The notes under the pieces: generated by a model
What the model was told of the DNA's origin: nothing
The model's database searches: none
Seen by the model: the letters and a program-made list of their open reading frames with translations, nothing else
Source of the DNA: PoT sp049331405
GTDB taxonomy: Bacteria; Planctomycetota; Planctomycetia; Isosphaerales; Isosphaeraceae
Length of the DNA stretch: 64,000 nucleotides
NCBI RefSeq assembly: GCF_049331405.1
Contig: NZ_CP186274.1
Coordinates: forward strand, 3,348,001-3,412,000
Direction of reading: 5' to 3'
In this document: positions 8,501-17,067 of the stretch, in pieces
Numbering within the stretch: position 1 is the first letter of the stretch
Layout: the number at the start of each line of letters is the position of its first letter
Program-made: the position numbers and the translations under genes

Positions 8501-10180
8501 GCCGACGCTCCATCCCCCCGAGAAGGTCAGCTCGAGCGAGGCGTCGAAGGTGGTCTGCGCCTTCGTCTGGGTGAAGCTCAGCTCGAACTGCTGGATGGTG
8601 ATGGCGCCCAGGTTGACGTCACTCAGATCCAGTACGACCCCGTCGACCTTGACCTCGCCGGTCTTGGTGTCTATCCGGATGCCGCCGTCGTCGAGCTCGA
8701 CCGAGGCTTGGAAGTCCCCGGCGAGCGATACCATCAGGCCGCCGGTCAGCGCGACCGTCGAGGTCGAACGCGTGTATTTGACGTTCAAGGCCTCGGGCGC
8801 AACCGTCAGGCTGAAGAGGTTGAACGAGCCGTTGACCGTGACGTTGACGTCCTGCACGACCCCGCCCTTCACGACGAGGCCGGGGCTGGCCTTGCTGCCG
8901 AGCGTCGCCGCGATGCCGTCGAAGACCTTACCGCTGGATTTGTCGAACGCCTGCGAGGCCGATGTCAGCGAAAGCGCCCCATACATGATGAACTGATCGG
9001 CCTGGGCGTTCGCGCCGGCCTGATACTCGAAGACGAGGCCCGTCGCCGCGAGTTTCAGGTCGAAGAGGCTGAACGAGGCATCGACCGTCATGTCGAGCCT
9101 GGTCAGCTCGCCGTCGACGACGACGAGCCCGGCCGTCGCCTGCCCGCCCGACTTGCCGCCGAACGTGACAGAGACATCGTTGCTGGCGGTGTTCTTGGAG
9201 TCGTCCTGGACCAGCTCGAATTCGGCTCCGCCGGTCATGGTGAAGGTCGAGGAGGCCTCGGTGTAGGTCACGACCAGGTCTTTGGCCGTGAACGAGAGCG
9301 AGGCGATGGCCACCGTGCCGGTCACGGCCATGTCCAGTGACTTGATCGAGCCGTTCTCGACGACGAGCCCGGCCGTCTGCGTACCCTTAGGGGTTTTGCC
9401 GCCCCAGTCCACCTGCACCGTCGAGGTCGAGACCGCGAACGAGGTCGCACCCGTCACCGTGAAGACATCGTTCCCGCCGGTGTTGGCGTAGGCGATGCCC
9501 AGTTGATCGGCGTCGAACGTGACCCCCCCGAGCGTGACCGAACCATTCAAGGTCGCGTCGACCCCCGTCAGCGTGACCCCCGACGAGCTGATGTCGACGG
9601 AGTTGGGCCCGTCAACCGTGACCGTGAGCCCGGCGACGGAGAGCGACCCCTGGAGCTGGATCTCCGGGACGTCCCCTCCGCCATTCACCAGCTGGATCCG
9701 GTCGAGGTCGAAGCCGACCCCCGCGACGTCGAACGACAGGCCGTCGAGCTGGGAGAGGCCGTCGTTGATCAGTGAGTCGATGTCGAAGCTCTGGCTCCCC
9801 TGGAAGAGCGAGATCGGGGTGTCCGTCAGGGTCTCGGAGACCTTGCCATTGACCGAGAACGAGGCGTTGGCGACGTCATCGACGCTGACATCCCCCGTCA
9901 GTTGGAGCACGGGCGTGAACGTGTTGTTACTCCCCGGCGCGAACCCGACCGACACCGTCCCCGAGGCCGAATACGTCGACCCGTTCTGAGTGAATCCCCC
10001 GAGCGCCACGAACTGGAGCCCGTCGACCGTGATCGTCGACGCCGTCAGCAATTGACGGTCCTCCAGGAGTTCCACCAAACACGGCGGTCGCCCTCGCTGT
10101 GGCTTCCGCGATAGGGAGACGGGCGCAAGGCCTCGGCGCCTCGCGCCCTCTTGGGAGGGGCGATTTCGGTGCGAGCTCAT
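5309..10180 (-). CDS. Giant secreted surface protein with planctomycete LEDR motif and beta-sandwich repeats
   Basis: 1623 residues. The Arg-rich N-terminus followed by LVELLEDRQLLTA is the planctomycete extracellular N-terminal motif (PF07595-like), known from very large exported proteins. Residues ~60-820 are repeated ~60-80-residue beta-rich units sharing patterns such as AGLVV.G....LD and TV.G.....SLSF.A. The next ~300 residues are beta-sandwich modules. An SdrD-B/carboxypeptidase-regulatory-like unit follows, with a calcium-type loop (LDLNHDGHLDPGE), then a bacterial Ig-like Big_3-type domain (GTVWLVDGSTFLGSMPL). Role: probably cell surface or matrix. The start is the ATG at 10178-10180; the ribosome site is weak. 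The 3' end overlaps the convergent hydrolase frame. Confidence 0.85.
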   Translation of the reverse strand: MSSHRNRPSQEGARRRGLAPVSLSRKPQRGRPPCLVELLEDRQLLTASTITVDGLQFVALGGFTQNGSTYSASGTVSVGFAPGSNNTFTPVLQLTGDVSVDDVANASFSVNGKVSETLTDTPISLFQGSQSFDIDSLINDGLSQLDGLSFDVAGVGFDLDRIQLVNGGGDVPEIQLQGSLSVAGLTVTVDGPNSVDISSSGVTLTGVDATLNGSVTLGGVTFDADQLGIAYANTGGNDVFTVTGATSFAVSTSTVQVDWGGKTPKGTQTAGLVVENGSIKSLDMAVTGTVAIASLSFTAKDLVVTYTEASSTFTMTGGAEFELVQDDSKNTASNDVSVTFGGKSGGQATAGLVVVDGELTRLDMTVDASFSLFDLKLAATGLVFEYQAGANAQADQFIMYGALSLTSASQAFDKSSGKVFDGIAATLGSKASPGLVVKGGVVQDVNVTVNGSFNLFSLTVAPEALNVKYTRSTSTVALTGGLMVSLAGDFQASVELDDGGIRIDTKTGEVKVDGVVLDLSDVNLGAITIQQFELSFTQTKAQTTFDASLELTFSGGWSVGATMDFAGGEINEIGVDYSAGTSQGIELGPSGLFLTEFSTTINNIATGVLTVTGSIAVDYGPHVTINGQSVAMISASGDFLVDSSELTLTNVDVSVADGIIGSGTGSLVADWATGSYSLDASISLLDGVFQVDGSFQFDTAGDFLLVANASVNVPDAVPVIGGDSIASLNFAFKYLYNNGNPTGFIAAWDTISFLGIDESVGFEYEIDGSISSGDFSLIGDDGVENVEEQLSLPASAVGSDAVNYIQLMPGYQTWPTGLTPGQVLNVPEGATTASLVLDFPSTQSAYPVFLLTPPATTQSPSPVLIMYPSSFNVGNTQSFTFPGTNLTANFTVRQATATTIAVLIQAPAGQTLPAGQYAILYSSPPNSSSASNSFTYFQPQVSAPTTGAASEPNQAALSVSGLIAQPLAGTTTVSFYATTSSALPQGVLIGEVTQSQGGLTVGSDGSFTANLNWDLSGFHAGTYYIYTVVKDGQNPPVISANSSTSVAIEPTVEGSVTAANGAVAGATVQIYYNADPNNLPATPDQVAVTGPDGGYTFRSDQAGSPQSPLTFVVSLVVPAGYSIQTSATRTGSYTGGKAATIDYALQTSAAIVGTVTDPPPGQTTNVPKVPILGATVFLDLNHDGHLDPGEPVSLSDSHGHYGFLNLAPGTYHVVIQTPSGYGNNTPTSQDVTVADEYHRVSGIDFDFYHLNSTPASSTPVYPGGGKTFGPIMSTSISGTAFDPRGSSEIKAVLVSLQDLDTGLYWNGNHFVASPTPIQLTANGTVSWRLPISVSSLISGHSFRVGSLAVNTEGYNQASPAFQTFTYKGPATANPPTIASTTTLASSHPGSVPGQPVVFTVTVSAAAPGTGVPTGTVWLVDGSTFLGSMPLQNGRATFQVGSLSLGNHAIRAYYSGDGKFLGGSSSMVNQAVERVALEAAPSTPVRAEVGSQILAIGGAAAGSVEQTVLRPILMGRFVQVRIVEVDTGEVVYRGAFRTRSLRGIVVYNGPGVETVRTIGRLRIPLWHSQAGVLAPLPGTIGMGVSPSRGRMPRFLSNSTVPKRQGHSLVKLPPHLPNRSGFTKP

Positions 10181-10351
10181 GGGGGTGGTTTCTCGTCCAA
10201 AGGGTTGTCGCCCTCAGGCTCTCGCCCCGACCCCGCACGCGGTCCCAGGAGCATCGTCGAGCCAAGGGCGGCAGTCCGCGGAGGCCCTCCGAAATCGAGG
10301 TTTACCCCTCGAATCGAAAAAGTTCTCCCGGATCAACAAAACCTAGAACAC

Positions 10352-10393
10352 TCCGGACAAAACGGCAAATTTGCCCCATCGTTATTGTCCGGA
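10352..10393. promoter_or_regulatory. Nested palindrome, possible operator
   Basis: The perfect 9-base inverted repeat TCCGGACAA (10352-10360) / TTGTCCGGA (10385-10393) encloses a perfect 12-base palindrome GGCAAATTTGCC (10364-10375). It lies about 170 bases upstream of the surface-protein ATG in an unusually AT-rich spot. An operator or RNA structure in the 5' leader is possible; this is inference. Confidence 0.4.
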
Positions 10394-10525
10394 ATGTCAG
10401 TGATGTGGCTTCAAAACAGGACTCGATGCGAATACGCCAGGACTAGTCTGGCCGTGATCGACGAGCATCCATGCAGCTTTCGCTTGCGATCAACTTTTCA
10501 TCGCAGCGATGACATCCCGAGCCGG

Positions 10526-10577
10526 AACAAAAACAGGCCCGCCTCGCCTGCGCTTGGGGAGCAGGGGAGGCGGGCCT
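10526..10577 (-). terminator. Rho-independent terminator of lon
   Basis: On the minus strand an 11-base perfect stem, AGGCCCGCCTC with its complement (10535-10545/10567-10577), encloses a second CCTGC/GCAGG stem. It is followed by GTTTTTGTT. It begins about 30 bases beyond the lon stop. Confidence 0.85.
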
Positions 10578-10608
10578 TGGGCCCGAGTCGGCCCATGCCA
10601 ACCGTAGT

Positions 10609-13158
10609 TTACCGGGCGGAAGCGACCCAGCGGCCGGTGTTGGAGTGTCGACCATTCCCCAGGTCGGATGACGCGGTGCCCTCGGCGGGGGCCAGGGCGA
10701 TCGCGAGGGCCTCGTCCAGCGTTGAGACGCAATGGAACGTCAGGGCGTCACGCACGTCCTGCGGCAGGTCGTCGAGGTCGGCCTCGTTGTCCTTCGGCAC
10801 GAGGATGTTCGTGCATCCCGCACGATGGGCTCCGAGAACCTTCTCCTTGACCCCGCCGATCGGCAGCACGCGACCCCTCAGGGTGATCTCCCCCGTCATG
10901 GCGAGATCCCGGCGCACCGGCCGACCCGACATGGCGGAGATGATCGCCGTGGACATCGCCACGCCGGCAGAAGGGCCGTCCTTGGGGATCGCTCCCGCGG
11001 GGACGTGGACGTGGACCTCGATCGAACCGAGCCGATCCGAGGGGATGTCCAGTTCCCGGGCGTGCGTCGCGGCATAAGTCGTCGCCGCACGCGCCGATTC
11101 CTTCATGACGTCGCCGAGCTGACCCGTCAGGATCAGCGAGACGTTGCCCCAGCCGACGAAGGGGAGGGTCCCCTCCGAGGGGCCGCTGGGCCCGTGCAGC
11201 TTCCGGATCGCCGCCTCGACGAACATGATATCGCCTCCGCTCGGCGTATAGTACATCCCCGTGGCGACGCCCACCTCGTTGGCCGAGGCGGCATGCTCGG
11301 GGTGGACCTTGGGCCGGCCGAGCAGCTCGCCGATCGTCTTCGGGGTGATCGTCCGGTCGACGGTCTCCCCCGCGGCGATCCGACGCGCCAGCTTCCGCGC
11401 CACGGCGCCGACCTGCCGCTCGAGTTGCCGGACGCCGCTCTCGCGGGTGTACCGGCTGACGACTTCCATCACAGCCTCATCCGTGAACGTCAGGGCCTCG
11501 TCGGCGAGTCCCGACTCGGTGATCTGGCGCGGGATGAGGTACGTCTTGGCGATCTCCGCCTTCTCGCGCTCGGTATAGCCCGAGAAATCGACCACCTCCA
11601 TCCGGTCCAGCAGCGGGGCCGGGATGTTCTGGATGAAGTTGGCCGTGGCGATGAACAGCACCTCGCTCAGGTCGAATGGGATGTTCAGGTAATGATCCGT
11701 GAACGAGTCGTTCTGCGACGGATCCAGGACCTCCAGCATGGCGCTCGCCGGGTCGCCGTGGTGCGACATCCCCAGCTTGTCGACCTCGTCGAGCAGGAAG
11801 ACCGGATTCTTGGTCCCGGCCTGCTTGAGCCCCTGGATGATCCGACCCGGCATGGCGCCGACGTACGTACGCCGGTGGCCGCGGATATCCGCCTCGTCCC
11901 TGACGCCGCCGAGCGCCGCCCGGACGTAGGTCCGGCCCAGGGCCCGGGCGATCGACTTGGCGATCGACGTCTTGCCGACGCCCGGAGGGCCGATGAAGAG
12001 CAGGATTGGGCCCTTGGCCATGGCACGCGCCTTCGCTTCCGAGGCGCCCCTGGCGGTCCGGCTCTCACCTTCCTCGTCGACGATCTCGACCTCGCCCGAG
12101 GCCTCGGCCTCCTTCGCGAGCCGCCGGGCATTGAGCTGGCGGACGGCGAGGAACTCGAGGACGCGGTCCTTGACGTCGCTCAGGCCATAGTGGTCCTCGT
12201 CGAGCACCTCGATGGCATGCGGCAGGTTCAGGTTATCCTCGGAGCGCGTATTCCAGGGGAGTTCCGCCACCCACTCGAGGTAGGTGCGGATCACCTGCGC
12301 CTCCATCGACTCCCGTCCCGACCGCTCGAGCCGGCTCAGTTCGCGCTCGACCTCGGAACGAGCCTCGGTGGGGAGCTCGAGCTTCGCGAGCTTGTCGCGC
12401 AGATCCTTGATCTCGCGGGACTGGTCGTCGTCGCCGAGCTCCTTCTGGATCGCCTTCATCTGCTCGCGGAGATACATCTCCTTCTGTCGCTCGCCCAGCT
12501 CGGATTGCACCTGCGACTTGATCTGCTCCTGCGCCTCGATCATGCCGATCTGGCGCTGGACGAGGATCAGGACCCGGCGCAGGCGATCCTCCACGCCCAG
12601 GGTTTCCAGCAGGCTCTGCTTGTCTTCCAGCGGCAGGTCGATGTAGCCGGCGACGAGGTCCGCGAACCGGGCGGGATCGGTGACGGAGTCCATGACCTGG
12701 TGCAGGACTTCCTCGGGCAGGCCCCTGCGCTCGCCCAGCTCCATGGCTCGCTCTCGGGTCTCACGGTAGAGGGCCTCGAACGCCCGATTCTGCTCGTCGA
12801 GCGGGGGCATCTCCGTCAGGACGGAGGCCGTCGCCTTGAGGTAGCCATCGGTGCTTTCGTACTGGAGGGCATGGGCCCGCTGCTCTCCCTGGAGCAGGAG
12901 CTGGACGCCGCCGAGGCCGCGCTGGAGCTGGCCGATCTTCGCGACCACGCCGACGTTGAAGAGTTGCTCGGGCTTGGGCTCCTCGGCCGTGTCGCGCTGG
13001 GCGACGGCGAAGACGAGGCCATCACCCTTCATGGCCGCCTCGATCGCCCGCAATGTCCCCGGTCGACCGACCGCAATCGGCACGGCCAGGCCGGGAAAGA
13101 TCACCGTTCCTCGCATCGGCAGGACGGGTATCGATTGTGTGTGGGACACGAGATTCAC
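10609..13158 (-). CDS. lon: ATP-dependent protease Lon
   Basis: 849 residues, full length for bacterial LonA. The N-terminal substrate domain begins IPVLPMRGTVIFPG and a coiled-coil region lies around 190-260. The AAA+ module has Walker A GPPGVGKTS and Walker B VFLLDEVDKLG. The S16 protease domain has catalytic Ser in PKDGPSAGVAMS and Lys in GGVKEKVLGAHRAG. It is a cytosolic hexamer degrading misfolded and regulatory proteins. The start is a GTG at 13156-13158; AAAGGA is only three bases away, so a GTG three codons further in is an alternative. A frame encoding MIPAPEKSSGVKG ends in TAG directly against this GTG and could be a coupled leader (inference). No CIRCE element was seen upstream. 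Confidence 0.97.
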   Translation of the reverse strand: MNLVSHTQSIPVLPMRGTVIFPGLAVPIAVGRPGTLRAIEAAMKGDGLVFAVAQRDTAEEPKPEQLFNVGVVAKIGQLQRGLGGVQLLLQGEQRAHALQYESTDGYLKATASVLTEMPPLDEQNRAFEALYRETRERAMELGERRGLPEEVLHQVMDSVTDPARFADLVAGYIDLPLEDKQSLLETLGVEDRLRRVLILVQRQIGMIEAQEQIKSQVQSELGERQKEMYLREQMKAIQKELGDDDQSREIKDLRDKLAKLELPTEARSEVERELSRLERSGRESMEAQVIRTYLEWVAELPWNTRSEDNLNLPHAIEVLDEDHYGLSDVKDRVLEFLAVRQLNARRLAKEAEASGEVEIVDEEGESRTARGASEAKARAMAKGPILLFIGPPGVGKTSIAKSIARALGRTYVRAALGGVRDEADIRGHRRTYVGAMPGRIIQGLKQAGTKNPVFLLDEVDKLGMSHHGDPASAMLEVLDPSQNDSFTDHYLNIPFDLSEVLFIATANFIQNIPAPLLDRMEVVDFSGYTEREKAEIAKTYLIPRQITESGLADEALTFTDEAVMEVVSRYTRESGVRQLERQVGAVARKLARRIAAGETVDRTITPKTIGELLGRPKVHPEHAASANEVGVATGMYYTPSGGDIMFVEAAIRKLHGPSGPSEGTLPFVGWGNVSLILTGQLGDVMKESARAATTYAATHARELDIPSDRLGSIEVHVHVPAGAIPKDGPSAGVAMSTAIISAMSGRPVRRDLAMTGEITLRGRVLPIGGVKEKVLGAHRAGCTNILVPKDNEADLDDLPQDVRDALTFHCVSTLDEALAIALAPAEGTASSDLGNGRHSNTGRWVASAR

Positions 13159-13534
13159 CTATCCTTTCACCCCGCTCGATTTCTCGGGAGCCGGGATCAT
13201 TGTTGTTTTCGGGATCAACAGCAATACGTCGTCGGCTGTCCAGTAGTTCGTCACAATCGGCCGTATGTTGCGAACTCGCCCTGGATGGCCCTCGCCGGAA
13301 GAACCGGCATCACCTGGCCGCCTGACGACTCGCCGTCGCTTCTCCGTCTCAATGCTAGGCGCGTCACCAAAAAAGTCACGATGCGGCCGTGCTGTGAGCC
13401 CCGGAGGCTTCGGCGTGCGTGGGTGATTGGGTTCGGACTCGATGGCTTTCCGCCAATCCGGCATCCATCGTGCAGTCAGTGATGGCGGCGAGGCGGGGTT
13501 CGTTGGATACTTGTTGAAATAGGGATTCGAGATC
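13159..13534. other. Divergent intergenic region lon / MFS gene
   Basis: Must carry the lon promoter (minus) and the transporter promoter (plus). No recognisable heat-shock element or strong sigma-70 box was found. Apart from the possible 13-codon leader frame abutting lon, nothing stands out. Confidence 0.45.
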
Positions 13535-15004
13535 ATGTCGACCGATGCGGTGGCGAAACGTCCGGTCGTGCGGACGAAGGTCCCGGCCCGACTGGACAGG
13601 CTCAAGTTCGGCCCCTGGCACTGGCGTATGATCTTCGCGCTCGGCGTGACCTGGATCATCGACGGGCTCGAAGTGACCCTCGTCGGGGCGATCAGCGGGG
13701 CGTTGCAGAGCCCCAAGAGCCTCCACTTCTCGAGCTCGGAGATCGGGCTCCTCGGGACCGCCTACCTCGTAGGAGCCGTGCTCGGGGCTTTGTTCTTCGG
13801 ATATCTCACCGATCGCCTCGGCCGCAAGAAGCTCTTCACCGTGACGCTGGGCCTCTACCTCGTCGCGGCCTTCCTGACCTCGTTCTCGTGGAACCTCGCG
13901 AGCTTCGCCGTCTTCCGCTTCTTCACGGGCGCAGGCATCGGCGGCGAGTACGCCGCCATCAACTCGGCCATTGATGAGTTGATCCCTGCCAAGGTCCGCG
14001 GCCGGGTGGACCTCGCGATCAACGGCAGCTACTGGATCGGCGCCGCGGGCGGCGCATTGGCGACGCTCGTGCTGCTCAACCCTCGCTTCTTCGACATCGA
14101 CCATGGCTGGCGGTTCGGCTTCGGCATCGGGGCCTTGCTGGGCCTGGTCGTCATCTTCTTCCGGCATCACGTCCCCGAGAGCCCGCGCTGGTTGGTCACG
14201 CACGGGAAGGAGGAGGAGGCCGAGAAGATCGTCGACGAGATCGAGAAACACTTCGAGGACCGGGGCCACAAGCTCGAACCTGTCGAAGAAACGATGTCGA
14301 TCCAGCCGAGGGGGCCGATCGGCTTCGGGCTCATCGCCGAGACCATGTTCAAGACGTATCCCGGCCGCTCGGTGCTCGGGCTCACGCTGATGGTTGCCCA
14401 GGCGTTTCTCTATAACTCCGTCTTCTTCACATATGCGTTGGTGCTCAGTCACTACTATGGCGTGCCCGTGGATCAGTCGGGGCTCTACCTCGTCCCCTTC
14501 GCGGTGAGCAACTTCTTCGGCCCCGTCTTGCTCGGCCACTTCTTCGACACCTGGGGACGCAAGCCGATGATCGCAGGGACGTACACGATCTCGGCCATCC
14601 TGCTGGCGATCACAGGGTATCTCTTCTCGCAGGGCCACCTCAACGCGACGACCCAGACGATCCTCTGGACTGTGATCTTCTTCTTCGCCTCGGCGGCGTC
14701 CAGCTCCGCGTACTTGACCGTGAGCGAGGTCTTCCCGCTCGAGATGCGGGGGATGGTGATCGCCCTCTTCTACGCCATCGGAACCACCGTGGGCGGGACC
14801 TTCGCCCCCTGGCTCTTCGGCCGCCTGATCGAGTCGAAGTCGCGCGTGCCCCTCTTCTACGGCTATCTCTTCGCCGCCTTCCTGCTCCTCGTCGCCGTCG
14901 TCGTGACCCTGATATTCGGGGTCAAGGCCGAGGGTGCCTCGCTCGAGCAGGTCGCCGACCCCCTCTCCAAGGCCGAGGACGAGCCTGCGCCGGCCACGGA
15001 TTGA
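13535..15004 (+). CDS. Major facilitator superfamily transporter
   Basis: 489 residues with about twelve hydrophobic segments and a polar central loop after the sixth. The MFS signature GYLTDRLGRKK sits between segments 2 and 3. FRFFTGAGIGGEY and the following PAKVRGR are typical of the sugar-porter/SV2-like (MHS-related) branch, which moves sugars or small organic acids with protons. The substrate cannot be read from the sequence. The gene stands alone on the plus strand, with a ribosome site that is weak (AGGG about 12 bases upstream) and an 18-base perfect hairpin after the stop. Confidence 0.88.
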   Translation: MSTDAVAKRPVVRTKVPARLDRLKFGPWHWRMIFALGVTWIIDGLEVTLVGAISGALQSPKSLHFSSSEIGLLGTAYLVGAVLGALFFGYLTDRLGRKKLFTVTLGLYLVAAFLTSFSWNLASFAVFRFFTGAGIGGEYAAINSAIDELIPAKVRGRVDLAINGSYWIGAAGGALATLVLLNPRFFDIDHGWRFGFGIGALLGLVVIFFRHHVPESPRWLVTHGKEEEAEKIVDEIEKHFEDRGHKLEPVEETMSIQPRGPIGFGLIAETMFKTYPGRSVLGLTLMVAQAFLYNSVFFTYALVLSHYYGVPVDQSGLYLVPFAVSNFFGPVLLGHFFDTWGRKPMIAGTYTISAILLAITGYLFSQGHLNATTQTILWTVIFFFASAASSSAYLTVSEVFPLEMRGMVIALFYAIGTTVGGTFAPWLFGRLIESKSRVPLFYGYLFAAFLLLVAVVVTLIFGVKAEGASLEQVADPLSKAEDEPAPATD

Positions 15005-15024
15005 TGCCTTCCAGACTCCTTCAC

Positions 15025-15066
15025 ATGGGTCGCGTGCCGATGCTCAGTCATCGGCACGCGACCCAT
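15025..15066 (+). terminator. Hairpin after the MFS gene
   Basis: Perfect 18-base stem ATGGGTCGCGTGCCGATG (15025-15042) with its complement (15049-15066) and a 6-base loop, 20 bases past the stop. There is no U-tract, so it may act as a strong 3'-end block rather than a classical intrinsic terminator. Confidence 0.65.
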
Positions 15067-15191
15067 CGCCCTCTCTGCCATCCTCGAAATCGTACGGGCC
15101 TCCACATTCGGGCTTGAACTCTCGATTTACAGTTGTCAGACTGAAGCGAGATCACGTCCTGACATCTGTCCGAATACGAGGGCCGAGACTC

Positions 15192-15446
15192 ATGCGAGGG
15201 ATCCTGGCATTCCTGGCCGTGATGGGCTGCGCCGCGATCGCGGCGGCCTGCGACAACGACAGCGAGACCGAGGCCCACGAGCGCGAGTTCCGCTCGCAGT
15301 ATCTCAAGGATCAGGAGGCCTCTCCCAATCCCGATGACTACACCAGCAACTATGGTCGTGCCACGGCGATCGGCTCCGGGGCACTTATGCTGGCGGGCGG
15401 CTTCTATTTCTCGGTGGGCGGTCGCCGCCGAAAGGTCGAACGATGA
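15192..15446 (+). CDS. Small lipoprotein-like membrane protein, unknown function
   Basis: 84 residues. The N-terminus (MRGILAFLAVMGCAAIAAACDND) is a signal sequence with a cysteine that could be lipidated. A charged middle follows, and a C-terminal hydrophobic segment (GSGALMLAGGFYFSVGG) ends in RRRK. GAGGG lies about 10 bases before the ATG. Its stop overlaps the ATG of the next gene (ATGA), so the two are coupled and their products probably act together. No family recognised. Confidence 0.65.
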   Translation: MRGILAFLAVMGCAAIAAACDNDSETEAHEREFRSQYLKDQEASPNPDDYTSNYGRATAIGSGALMLAGGFYFSVGGRRRKVER

Positions 15447-17062
15447 AAACCTGGGTCGTTCCACTCGGGTTGACAGCCTGGGCGGCGATGGTGGGAGGTT
15501 TCCTGGGGATGGTCCTCGGGGCCCTGGTCGGGAGCACACGATCGGGGGCTGGCCTCGAGGCCCGGTATGAACCGCAAATCCCATTGCCCCACCACGTCCC
15601 CGAGCATGTCGGAGGCGCATCCTTCCGCTTCGCCATGGTGCAGGATGTGATCCACGAACGCTTTCCCAAGCATGGGCCGAGGTTCTATCAGGAGCGTGAC
15701 AGGCTCGCCCGACTGAAACTCGCCGACTTGCCGATCGGCGACCCGGGGCGGTTTCCCTTGATGGATGACATCGGCGTCGGGCTCGACCGGCTTGGGAAGC
15801 CCGGCGAGGCGGAGGAGATCCTCCGTCGCAAGCTCGACGAGCAGTTGCAGGCGAAACTCTCGGGACGCGACCTTTATACGTCGTATGCCGACCTCGGCAC
15901 GTTCCTGATCCACGGGAGCTTCAAGCGTGCCATGGCCGGCGACGAGCAGGCCAGGGCCCGGTTCCGCGAGGGTGCCGAGTTTATCCACAAGTCGGTGGCC
16001 GTGAATCCGAACGCCCACTTCGGCCGGGAGCGCTGGCAGGAGGCCATCGTCGAATTCCTTCTGGCCTCGATGGAGAATCCCGAGTTGCTGAGGAAGTTCG
16101 ACTGCCTCGGCAATCGGCTCGATCCCAGCGTGACGGGGTTCTCGAACCCGAGGGCGATCTCCAATGGCTCGGGAGCGTCGACGAGCCAGGAATACTATCC
16201 CGACGTGGCAGTCCATCGTTTCCCGGAACTCAATCAGCCCGGGATCGACCCCGGCAGCCCGGATGTCTGGCCCAAGTTGCGAGGCGCCCGAGACTGGGTC
16301 AGTCGGATCGGAGCAGAGGAAGGCTGGGCGGCCGTCCCGGTCAAGGCCCACAGGTCGCCCGTCCCGTTCGACGAGCCGATCCTAGGGATCATCGGCATGT
16401 GGCGGCAGGGCGGGGGCGCCAATCCCCACTTCGCCCTCGCGCTCGGCGAGACGATGTTCCGGGTCGGGCAGGATCATCTCGCCTGGTCGGCCTACGAACG
16501 GGCCTATCGGATGGCCGAGAAGTTCTGGCCCGATCCCGAGACCCAGCAGTTCCTCCGCGATTACTGCCGCAAGCGTCAGTCCGCGATCGAGAATGGAATC
16601 GTTCAATCCTTCATGCGTCAACCTTCGGGATCGGACGATCGGGGTCGCGACTCCCCGGCAAAATTCGACTCTCCCGACAACCTTCGAGCGGCGTTCGACG
16701 CCGAACTCGCCCACGGCCAGGACTTCCAGCGCGAGTATCAACGCTACGAAGCCTCGAAGATCGATGCCGGCCGATCGATCAACGACGAGCATTTCTTCGA
16801 TGAATTCTACGCGGGCCGGGAGCCCATCGCATCGCCGGTCGGACCCGAGGAATGGCTCTGGGACAAGGACACGGTGAAGAGCCGGGCGAGGTTGAATCGG
16901 TTCATTCAGAGCTGTGCCGCTTTCGGTGCCGGGCTCGCCGCGTTTGTCACCGGCTTCGGCCTGTGGCTGCATCGCGGAAGGGTGGCCGGGCACCCTCGGG
17001 TCGAAGCGAAGGCACCGGAGATCGCGCCCATCTCTTGTGCGGGCATCGAGTGGCTGAAGTGA
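15443..17062 (+). CDS. Bitopic membrane protein with helical-repeat interior, unknown function
   Basis: 539 residues. A hydrophobic N-terminal segment (residues ~8-30, glycine-rich) and a second near 490-515 (FGAGLAAFVTGFGLWL) frame a large soluble region. The interior has TPR-like helical pairs (GKPGEAEEILRRKLDEQL; QDHLAWSAYERAYRMAEKF) that suggest scaffolding. The gene is translationally coupled to the small lipoprotein-like gene. No enzyme motif is visible. A role in envelope organisation is a guess from topology. Confidence 0.7.
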   Translation: MKTWVVPLGLTAWAAMVGGFLGMVLGALVGSTRSGAGLEARYEPQIPLPHHVPEHVGGASFRFAMVQDVIHERFPKHGPRFYQERDRLARLKLADLPIGDPGRFPLMDDIGVGLDRLGKPGEAEEILRRKLDEQLQAKLSGRDLYTSYADLGTFLIHGSFKRAMAGDEQARARFREGAEFIHKSVAVNPNAHFGRERWQEAIVEFLLASMENPELLRKFDCLGNRLDPSVTGFSNPRAISNGSGASTSQEYYPDVAVHRFPELNQPGIDPGSPDVWPKLRGARDWVSRIGAEEGWAAVPVKAHRSPVPFDEPILGIIGMWRQGGGANPHFALALGETMFRVGQDHLAWSAYERAYRMAEKFWPDPETQQFLRDYCRKRQSAIENGIVQSFMRQPSGSDDRGRDSPAKFDSPDNLRAAFDAELAHGQDFQREYQRYEASKIDAGRSINDEHFFDEFYAGREPIASPVGPEEWLWDKDTVKSRARLNRFIQSCAAFGAGLAAFVTGFGLWLHRGRVAGHPRVEAKAPEIAPISCAGIEWLK

Positions 17063-17067
17063 AGGGA

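Larger units (their letters stand above)
10181..10608. other. Intergenic region between lon and the surface-protein gene
   Basis: Holds the lon terminator and, closer to the surface-protein start, a nested palindrome; both are listed separately. It also contains the presumptive promoter of the surface-protein gene, which could not be located. No gene is seen here. Confidence 0.6.

Noticed and set aside
10732..13482. 916-codon plus-strand open frame opposite lon
   Set aside because: Antisense shadow of the GC-rich lon gene; composition dominated by Arg/Gly/Leu/Asp, with no domain features.
13159..13534. Heat-shock control element (CIRCE or sigma-32 type) before lon
   Set aside because: No TTAGCACTC inverted repeat and no sigma-32-like boxes could be found.
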